DNA of 5,278 nt from Acidobacteriota bacterium. GTDB lineage: Bacteria > Acidobacteriota > Polarisedimenticolia > Gp22-AA2. This document shows positions 1 to 4,430 of the stretch, in pieces. How positions within the stretch are numbered: position 1 is the stretch's first letter; every line of letters begins with the position of its first letter. Under the pieces are notes generated by a model. It was not told the DNA's origin. It ran no database searches and was given only the letters and a program-made list of their open reading frames with translations. A program made the position numbers and the translations under genes. Where the stretch lies: the NCBI GenBank assembly GCA_016202915.1, contig JACQNT010000058.1, positions 1 through 5,278 of the forward strand, written 5' to 3'.

Positions 1-1469
1 GTCTGCGGGGCGCCCGGAGCCCACCCGCGGTCGATCTCGAAGTCGTCGTCTAACACGCTGCTCAGCCCACCGGCCACGATGAAGTTGCGGCGTCTCTTCA
101 CCGAGGGCCCCCCAGGCCCGCTCACCGTCAACGTCACGCTGTAGATGCCGGGCACGGCGTAGGTGTGGATCGGCTCGGCCTCGGTGGAGGTGCCGCCGTC
201 GCCGAACTCCCAGGCGTAGCCGGTAGGATCCCCGAGCGTGGGGTCCCTGAACTGCACGGTGAAGGGGACGTCTCCCGCCACCAGATCCGCCGAGAAGTCG
301 GCCGCGACGGCATCTCCCGGGGCCGGCAGGGCCGTCGACTGGAACCCCAGGCCGTCGGTCTCCCTGTTGAAGAACGAGACCCAGTACTTGCGGAACCTGG
401 AGATCTTCTGGAGATCGGTGGGCAGCGGCTCGGTCGTGCCCGGCGGGATGACCAGGATGAAGGCGGTCCTCACGGTGTGGTCCTCGCCGCTGGCGTCCGG
501 AATCCGCGCCCCGTTCTCGGCGATGATGTCCTGGACGGTGAAGTCCCGCCGCGTGCCGTTGATGGTGACGCCGGGGCGGGGCGAGGACGAAGCGGTGAGC
601 CCTCCCGTGTTCGTCGGGTTGTTGATGACGAACATCGGCTCGGTGACGCCGGCGGGCGGCCGGAACCCGAAGAGGTACTCGTCGAGCTGGCTATAGTGCC
701 GGAACGACTCGACGGTGGTGAACGTGTCGATGCCGATCTCGGACCAGGCGTTCCCCTCCATCACCGACGCGTAGCTGTGCATGAAGAAGGACCAGTGCGC
801 GTTGCTCCGGCCCAGGATGTTGCCGATGGCGGGATTGACGTTGACGAAGGCGCCCACCATGTGCATCGCCTCCTGCCCGAGGACCTCGGGACCGTTTGCC
901 CTCGAAGCGAAGAAGGGAATCCTGCTGTCCGGGCGCTTGCCGAACTCCGGCAGGTCGTTCATGTTGATGAAGCCGCGCAGGCGGGTCGTGGAGAGCCCGA
1001 AGGAGGCCGCCTGGTTGTAGATGGTGTCTCCGATGCCCAGCACGTCGTTGCTGATCGGCTGGTAGAAGGCGAACCCTCCCTCCGGCTCGACCTCGCAGGG
1101 GTAGTTGGTAGCCGCGAAGATTACCACCTGGTCGTAGTCGTCCCCGTGGCTCATGAAGAAGCGCCTGACGATGGCGCCCGTGTTGGTGACGAGCGTGGGG
1201 CTGCCCGACACCAGGGTGCCGTCATCCAGGATGACCGCGATGTTGCCGACGTCGTAGTCGCCGGCCGCCTGTGCGGCCAGTTCCCCGGGAGGGATCCCCT
1301 TCAGCAGATCGTCGCGGGCTCGCGCGATCAGCTTCTTCTGCAGCTCCGAGCCGGTCCCGCAGATCTCGTCGCGCTCCGGGCGCGTCTCCGGCGGGGCCGC
1401 TCCGAGCGCGGCGCCGGCGAGGAAGCCCGATGCGAGAACGCACAGGAGGGCGGCCCGGGTCGCAGACAT
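1..1469 (-). CDS. Secreted PKD-domain protein with a degenerate HExxH peptidase-like domain (C-terminus beyond window)
   Basis: This is an open reading frame of 489 codons with no internal stop, running off the left edge, so the C-terminus is missing. Residues 1-24 form a Sec-type signal peptide: an Arg near the N-terminus, a hydrophobic stretch, and a small-residue end (ALGA) before APPE. The mature protein is therefore predicted to be exported. Residues of about 70-370 look like the catalytic region of secreted metallopeptidase-like proteins: DVGNIAVILDDG (72-83), GFAFYQ and NDVLGIG (132-147), VLGQEAMH (196-203), HWSFF and SVMEGN (225-240), and YSQLDEYLFGF (259-269). The expected HExxH zinc motif reads QEAMH, with Gln199 where the first His should be. 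Residues of about 388-460 form a PKD beta-sandwich domain (WEFGDGG at 420-426, HTYAVPG at 435-441, then YSVTLTV). A further extracellular segment begins at DDDFEIDRGW (474-483). I recall the same order in uncharacterised secreted proteins, but the substrate is unknown. The start at 1469 is chosen because a promoter lies directly upstream; an in-frame ATG at 1499 is possible. Confidence 0.85.
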   Translation of the reverse strand, partial: MSATRAALLCVLASGFLAGAALGAAPPETRPERDEICGTGSELQKKLIARARDDLLKGIPPGELAAQAAGDYDVGNIAVILDDGTLVSGSPTLVTNTGAIVRRFFMSHGDDYDQVVIFAATNYPCEVEPEGGFAFYQPISNDVLGIGDTIYNQAASFGLSTTRLRGFINMNDLPEFGKRPDSRIPFFASRANGPEVLGQEAMHMVGAFVNVNPAIGNILGRSNAHWSFFMHSYASVMEGNAWSEIGIDTFTTVESFRHYSQLDEYLFGFRPPAGVTEPMFVINNPTNTGGLTASSSPRPGVTINGTRRDFTVQDIIAENGARIPDASGEDHTVRTAFILVIPPGTTEPLPTDLQKISRFRKYWVSFFNRETDGLGFQSTALPAPGDAVAADFSADLVAGDVPFTVQFRDPTLGDPTGYAWEFGDGGTSTEAEPIHTYAVPGIYSVTLTVSGPGGPSVKRRRNFIVAGGLSSVLDDDFEIDRGWAPGAPQ

Positions 1470-1476
1470 GACGGCC

Positions 1477-1505
1477 CGTATACGCTCAGATTCGCCCATC
1501 GTCAA
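1477..1505 (-). promoter_or_regulatory. Predicted sigma70-like promoter of the secreted PKD protein gene, apparently leaderless
   Basis: Read on the minus strand, TTGACG (1505-1500) is followed by a 17-nt spacer and TATACG (1482-1477). That is 5 of 6 matches to the -35 consensus and 4 of 6 to the -10, at ideal spacing. Transcription would start about 7 nt further on, at 1469-1470, which is the first base of the ATG at 1469. No Shine-Dalgarno sequence precedes that ATG. The gene can therefore be expressed separately from the upstream ridA-like operon, probably as a leaderless mRNA. The call is by eye only. Confidence 0.55.
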
Positions 1506-1535
1506 GTGAATTCGCCGGTGGTGAATTCGCCGGCG
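1506..1535. repeat. 15-nt tandem duplication with an embedded GC-rich inverted repeat
   Basis: Two near-identical 15-nt units lie head to tail at 1506-1520 and 1521-1535. The first 13 bases, GTGAATTCGCCGG, are identical and the units differ at one position. The duplication creates a 6-bp perfect inverted repeat, CGCCGG (1513-1518) and CCGGCG (1530-1535), with an 11-nt loop. It starts 8 nt past the ridA-like stop codon and directly abuts the -35 box of the next gene. There is no T-run after the stem, so it does not read as a standard intrinsic terminator, though the hairpin could slow polymerase or protect the 3' end of the operon transcript. Confidence 0.5.
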
Positions 1536-1542
1536 GCCGGGG

Positions 1543-2028
1543 TCAATCGATGGTCGCGATGACCTTGAGCTCGATGGCGATGGGAGTCGGCAGGCGCGTG
1601 ACCTCGACGGTGGTCCGCGTTGGCCGGTTAGTGGGGAAATGCTCGGCGTACACCCGGTTGAAGACGGGAAAGTCCTCCTTCAGGTGCGTCAGGAAGACCG
1701 TCACGTCGACGATCCGATCCCAGCTCGACCCGGCGTCCTCCACGATCGCCGCCACGTTGCGGAACGTGGCGCGGCACTGGGCCTCGATGTCGCGGGCGAT
1801 CACGTTGCCCGCCCCGTCCAGAGTCACGCCGGGGATCTCCTTCTGGCCGCGCTGGCGAGGGCCGACCCCGGACAGGAACAGGAGGTTCCCCGCGCGCCGG
1901 GCGTGCGGGTAGGGACCGACCGGCTCCGGCGCCCTCTCGCTCAGGAGCGACGCCGGCGCTCCGGTTCCCCGCGCGCAGACTATCCTCGCGCCCGTCGCCA
2001 TCGCGCCTTTTACGCGGCTCTTCGTCAC
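1543..2028 (-). CDS. nbaF: RidA/YjgF-family protein, probable 2-aminomuconate deaminase
   Basis: A 161-residue RidA-fold protein with a GTG start. RidA enzymes hydrolyse enamine/imine groups; the subgroup this resembles (AmnD/NbaF) converts 2-aminomuconate to 4-oxalocrotonate and ammonia in the cytoplasm. The core starts at GPYPHARRAG (38-47) and LLFLSGVGPR (49-58), and runs through the conserved helix (IEAQCRATFRNV, 81-92) and DVTVFL (108-113). Arg138 in RPTRTT and Glu153 in AIELK sit exactly 15 residues apart, as do catalytic Arg105 and Glu120 of E. coli RidA. The long GVGPRQRGQKEIPGV segment is what I associate with aminomuconate deaminases rather than generic RidA. About 30 N-terminal residues precede the fold; an internal ATG at 2001 would shorten it. 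The start lies 7 nt after the dehydrogenase stop, as expected for a co-transcribed next step. The alternative is a general imine deaminase that protects PLP enzymes. The family call is very safe, the substrate less so. Confidence 0.88.
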   Translation of the reverse strand: MTKSRVKGAMATGARIVCARGTGAPASLLSERAPEPVGPYPHARRAGNLLFLSGVGPRQRGQKEIPGVTLDGAGNVIARDIEAQCRATFRNVAAIVEDAGSSWDRIVDVTVFLTHLKEDFPVFNRVYAEHFPTNRPTRTTVEVTRLPTPIAIELKVIATID

Positions 2029-2032
2029 GTGG

Positions 2033-2044
2033 CCCTCAGCTCCT
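2033..2044 (-). promoter_or_regulatory. Ribosome-binding region of the ridA-like gene overlapping the dehydrogenase stop codon
   Basis: On the minus strand, AGGAG (2044-2040) is followed by GAGGG (2037-2033). The GAGGG includes two bases of the dehydrogenase TGA stop (2038-2036). They lie 11 and 4 nt before the GTG at 2028. Having the ribosome site inside the end of the previous gene favours translational coupling and supports the GTG start over the internal ATG at 2001. Confidence 0.5.
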
Positions 2045-3508
2045 GGGGCCGCCGGAGGAGACCTGCACGCACACGTTCTTCGGCTCGGTGAAGAAGCGCA
2101 GCGCCTCCTCCCCTCCCTCGCGTCCGACGCCGCTGCTCTTCACGCCTCCGAACGGCACGCGCAGGTCGCGCAGCATCCAGCAGTTCACCCAGACGGTGCC
2201 GCAGGCGATCCGATCCGCCAGCCGGTGCGCGCGGGTCAGGTTCTCCGTCCAGATCGAGGCGGCGAGGCCGTAGTCCGTACCGTTGGCGAAGGCAACCGCT
2301 TCGTCCTCGTCCTTGAAGGGGGTGATGGTCACGACGGGCCCGAAGATCTCCTCCTGGTTCACCCGGTTGTCGAGGGGAAGGCCGGTGATCACGGTCGGCC
2401 TTATGAAGTAGCCGTTCTTGCAGCGGTCGTTGACGGCCTCCGGAGGGCCGCCGCCGCACTGGATCTTGCCGCCTTCCCTGCCCGCCAGCTTGATGTAGCG
2501 CACGACCTTGTCCTGGTGCGCCCTGGAGACCAGCGCACCCTGGTCGGTGGTCGGGTCGAGCGGATCGCCCACCCTGAGGTTGCGCGCCTCCGCCACGAAA
2601 CGATCCACGAAGCGGCCACAGGCTTTCTCCTCGACGAAAATGCGCGACCCGCAGAGGCACATCTGGCCCTGATTGTCGAAGGCCGACCGCAGCGCGGCGG
2701 GGACGACCTCCTCGAGGGGGGCGTCGGCGAAGATGATGTTCGGGTTCTTCCCTCCCAGCTCCAGGGCGACCTTCTTGAAGAGAGGGGCGGCGTTGCGGGC
2801 GATCTCCGCCCCGGTGGCCGTGCCGCCGGTGAACGAGATGGTGCCGATCTTCCTGTGGCGGACGATCGCCGCGCCGACCGTCGGGCCGCGGCCGTGCACG
2901 AGGTTCAGGACGCCCGGCGGCAGGAGGGCCTCCCGGCAGATCTCCGACAGGAGGAAGGCGGTCATCGGCGTGAGCTCGGACGGCTTGGCCACCGCGGTGT
3001 TCCCGCAGGCGATGGCGGGGGCCACCTTCCAGGTGAGCAGATACAGCGGCAGGTTCCAGGGGGAGATGAGGCCGGCGATCCCCCGCGGCCGCCGCAGGGT
3101 GTAGTTGATCGCGCGCAGGTCGGTGGCGTGCGACTCGGAACGGAAGTGCAGGATGGCGGTGGCGAAGAACCGGAAGTTGCTCACGGCCCGCGGGATGTCC
3201 ACCGACCGCGCCAGCCGCAGCGGCTTCCCCGTGTCAACGCTCTCCGCCAGCGCCAGGCGGTCCAGGCCGGCCTCGATCAGGTCGGCGATCTTGAGCAGGA
3301 TCCTCGAGCGCTCCGCCGCCGGCGTGCCCGACCAGGCGGGGAAGGCCTTCTCGGCCGCCTCCACCGCGCGCTCGACGTCGCGCTCGTCGCCGTCCGGGAC
3401 GGAGGAGTAGGCCTGGCCGGTCGCCGGCTCGATGTTGTCGAGATACCGGCCGGAGGCCGGCTCGACAAGCTCCCCGCCGATGTAATGCGCGATCCTGGTC
3501 GTGCTCAC
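2036..3508 (-). CDS. nbaE: ALDH8A1-like aldehyde dehydrogenase, probable 2-aminomuconic 6-semialdehyde dehydrogenase
   Basis: A full-length 490-residue NAD(P)+-dependent aldehyde dehydrogenase, the normal family size. The landmarks are in place: ISPWNLP with oxyanion Asn152, AKPSE (174-178, Lys175 and Glu178 for cofactor ribose), FTGGTATG (226-233, Rossmann), general base Glu250 in LELGGK, nucleophile Cys284 in GQMCLC, and EEIFGP (386-391). Several stretches match human ALDH8A1 as I remember it: DIPR..SNFRFFA (104-116), GLISPWNLPLYLLTWK (146-161), and NCWMLRDLRVPFGG (442-455). Arg107 and Arg447 fall where the two substrate-carboxylate arginines of aminomuconate semialdehyde dehydrogenase lie (human 109 and 451, from memory). 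The expected reaction is oxidation of 2-aminomuconic semialdehyde to 2-aminomuconate. The close relative 2-hydroxymuconic semialdehyde dehydrogenase (DmpC/XylG type) cannot be excluded by sequence alone, but the adjacent deaminase favours the amino substrate. It starts with GTG, 13 nt after the SDR stop. The tail beyond KNVCVQ is slightly long. Confidence 0.92.
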   Translation of the reverse strand: MSTTRIAHYIGGELVEPASGRYLDNIEPATGQAYSSVPDGDERDVERAVEAAEKAFPAWSGTPAAERSRILLKIADLIEAGLDRLALAESVDTGKPLRLARSVDIPRAVSNFRFFATAILHFRSESHATDLRAINYTLRRPRGIAGLISPWNLPLYLLTWKVAPAIACGNTAVAKPSELTPMTAFLLSEICREALLPPGVLNLVHGRGPTVGAAIVRHRKIGTISFTGGTATGAEIARNAAPLFKKVALELGGKNPNIIFADAPLEEVVPAALRSAFDNQGQMCLCGSRIFVEEKACGRFVDRFVAEARNLRVGDPLDPTTDQGALVSRAHQDKVVRYIKLAGREGGKIQCGGGPPEAVNDRCKNGYFIRPTVITGLPLDNRVNQEEIFGPVVTITPFKDEDEAVAFANGTDYGLAASIWTENLTRAHRLADRIACGTVWVNCWMLRDLRVPFGGVKSSGVGREGGEEALRFFTEPKNVCVQVSSGGPRS

Positions 3509-3515
3509 AGACCGG

Positions 3516-3519
3516 TCCT
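3516..3519 (-). promoter_or_regulatory. Ribosome-binding site that fixes the GTG start of the aldehyde dehydrogenase
   Basis: AGGA on the minus strand (3519-3516) lies 7 nt before the GTG at 3508, inside the 13-nt gap after the SDR stop (3524-3522). The spacing is ideal, and the resulting N-terminus (STTRIAHYIGG) matches the usual start of the family, so the GTG is preferred over later codons. Confidence 0.6.
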
Positions 3520-3521
3520 GT

Positions 3522-4322
3522 TCACAGGGAGGAGGTCCTCCCGCCGTCCACCGGCAGGCTGATCCCGGTGATGTAGGCGGCCGCCGGCGTCGCCAGGAAC
3601 CCGGCCGCCGCGGCGATCTCCTCCGGGCGCGCGAACCGCCCCATCGGGATCTCGGACTTCAGGGCGCGCTCCAACTGCTCCTCGCCGACGCCGGAGGCGC
3701 GCGCCTTCGCCTGGATGAGCGATCGGAGCCGCCCCGTCTCGGTGGCGCCGGGGAGGATGTTGTTGACCGTGATGCCGTGGGGCGCCAGCTCGGAGGAGAG
3801 GGTCTTGGCCCAGCTGGCGACGGCGCCGCGGATCGTGTTGGACACCCCGAGATCCCTGATCGGCTGCCTGACCGACGTCGAGATGATATTGATGATGCGG
3901 CCGTAGCCCGCCTGCTGCATGCCCGGCACCAGGAGCTGCGCCAGCTCCTGGTTGCAGATGAGGTGGCTCGCGAAGGCCTCGCTGAACTCCTCGGGGCGTG
4001 CGTTCAGGACGGGCCCGCCCGGCGGCCCGCCCGTGTTGTTCAGGAGGATCTGGATGGGACCGGCCGAGCGCAGGTGCCGCGCCACCGCCTCCCGCACCGC
4101 CTGAGGGTCGCGGAAGTCGGCGCGGATGAAGTCGTGCCGCCGGGGGCTCCCCTCCCCCGGCTCCGGGGCCGGCAGGTCGTCCAGGGTTCGGCGCAGCGCC
4201 GCCTCGTCGCGCGCCAGCAGCGTCACCTGCGCGCCCAGCCGCGCAAACTCCATCGCGCAGGCGCGCCCGATCCCCTGGGTGCTGCCGCAGACGAGTGCCC
4301 GCCGGCCGCTGAGTGCCCCCAT
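3522..4322 (-). CDS. SDR-fold protein, FabG-like, with non-canonical catalytic residues
   Basis: A 266-residue short-chain dehydrogenase/reductase-fold protein, normal length. Residues 5-40 hold the Rossmann start with the glycine motif GSTQGIG (13-19). NNTGGPPGG (95-103) replaces the usual NNAG, and ISTS (147-150) supplies the catalytic Ser148. GITVNNILPG (183-192) and the C-terminal YITGISLPVDGG (250-261) are typical of FabG relatives. Thirteen residues past Ser148, where Tyr is expected, is Ser161; four further on, where Lys is expected, is Arg165 (SNTIR). The CDD subgroup BKR_like_SDR_like (cd05344) is described as lacking a perfect catalytic tetrad, so this looks like a subfamily trait rather than decay. 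The function is unknown: either an oxidoreductase with altered chemistry or a binding protein. As first gene of an operon with an aminomuconate-type dehydrogenase and deaminase, it presumably acts on a pathway intermediate. The ATG at 4322 is preferred: it follows a GAGGGGG ribosome site by 9 nt and gives the usual SDR N-terminus. Confidence 0.9.
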   Translation of the reverse strand: MGALSGRRALVCGSTQGIGRACAMEFARLGAQVTLLARDEAALRRTLDDLPAPEPGEGSPRRHDFIRADFRDPQAVREAVARHLRSAGPIQILLNNTGGPPGGPVLNARPEEFSEAFASHLICNQELAQLLVPGMQQAGYGRIINIISTSVRQPIRDLGVSNTIRGAVASWAKTLSSELAPHGITVNNILPGATETGRLRSLIQAKARASGVGEEQLERALKSEIPMGRFARPEEIAAAAGFLATPAAAYITGISLPVDGGRTSSL

Positions 4323-4331
4323 GTCTCCCCG

Positions 4332-4338
4332 CCCCCTC
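4332..4338 (-). promoter_or_regulatory. Ribosome-binding site of the SDR gene
   Basis: GAGGGGG on the minus strand lies 9 nt before the ATG at 4322. It falls inside the short leader (about 20 nt) predicted from the minus-strand promoter at 4350-4379. It rules against the upstream in-frame TTG at 4340, which would begin before this site and almost at the predicted transcript start. Confidence 0.5.
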
Positions 4339-4349
4339 AAGGCTGGCCC

Positions 4350-4379
4350 AGTCTACCCTCTGCTCTCCCGCGGCATCAA
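4350..4379 (-). promoter_or_regulatory. Predicted promoter of the SDR / aldehyde dehydrogenase / ridA-like operon
   Basis: On the minus strand, TTGATG (4379-4374) and TAGACT (4355-4350) are separated by 18 nt. Each box matches the sigma70 consensus at 4 of 6 positions. Initiation about 7 nt downstream, near 4343, gives a leader of roughly 20 nt before the ATG at 4322. No better match was seen in the gap. The boxes are mirrored by those of the divergent ABC-F gene. Confidence 0.5.
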
Positions 4380-4384
4380 GGCGC

Positions 4385-4408
4385 GCGCCGGGCGTTGAAG
4401 CCCGGCGC
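4385..4408. repeat. Perfect 9-bp inverted repeat between the divergent genes
   Basis: GCGCCGGGC (4385-4393) and GCCCGGCGC (4400-4408) are exact reverse complements around a 6-nt loop (GTTGAA). The element covers the -35 box of the plus-strand promoter and lies just upstream of the minus-strand -35 box. The position, at the start of two divergent genes and with no T-run, fits an operator or cruciform better than a terminator. It could also be a chance product of very GC-rich sequence. Confidence 0.5.
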
Positions 4409-4424
4409 CGCGGATGTGTAGACT
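4395..4424 (+). promoter_or_regulatory. Predicted promoter of the ABC-F gene, apparently leaderless
   Basis: TTGAAG (4395-4400) and TAGACT (4419-4424) are separated by 18 nt. Only 6 nt separate the -10 box from the ATG at 4431, so transcription should start at or beside the A of the start codon. This agrees with the lack of any Shine-Dalgarno sequence. The TAG in the -10 box (4419-4421) is also an in-frame stop, so translation cannot begin further upstream. Confidence 0.5.
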
Positions 4425-4430
4425 TCCCAC

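Noticed and set aside
1513..1535. Hairpin after the ridA-like gene as an intrinsic terminator
   Set aside because: The stem is only 6 bp with an 11-nt loop, and no T-run follows on the minus strand.
1506..1535. The two repeat copies as a CRISPR fragment
   Set aside because: There are only two 15-nt units with no spacer between them, and no cas genes; this is a simple tandem duplication.
165..1562. Long plus-strand open frame of 465 codons opposite the secreted PKD protein gene
   Set aside because: It is an antisense shadow of high-GC codon use. Its protein is low-complexity, rich in Arg, Gly and Asp, with no recognisable motif, whereas the minus strand gives a coherent signal peptide and PKD domain.
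2025..2660. Minus-strand open frame of 211 codons in a different frame inside the dehydrogenase gene
   Set aside because: It overlaps the real gene on the same strand out of frame and contains frame-shifted, Arg/Gly-rich versions of its sequence. The real frame is unbroken, so there is no frameshift.
2225..3562. Plus-strand open frame of 445 codons opposite the aldehyde dehydrogenase
   Set aside because: The complementary strand encodes a complete dehydrogenase with all catalytic residues; the plus frame has only Arg/Gly/Asp/Val-rich sequence.
4323..4340. TTG at 4340 as start of the SDR gene, six codons upstream
   Set aside because: The added residues (MRGRGD) come from the G-rich ribosome site, the TTG lies almost at the predicted transcript start, and the ATG at 4322 gives the usual SDR N-terminus.
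3501..4421. Plus-strand open frame of 306 codons opposite the SDR gene
   Set aside because: It is a shadow of the SDR gene and crosses the divergent promoter region; no family resemblance.
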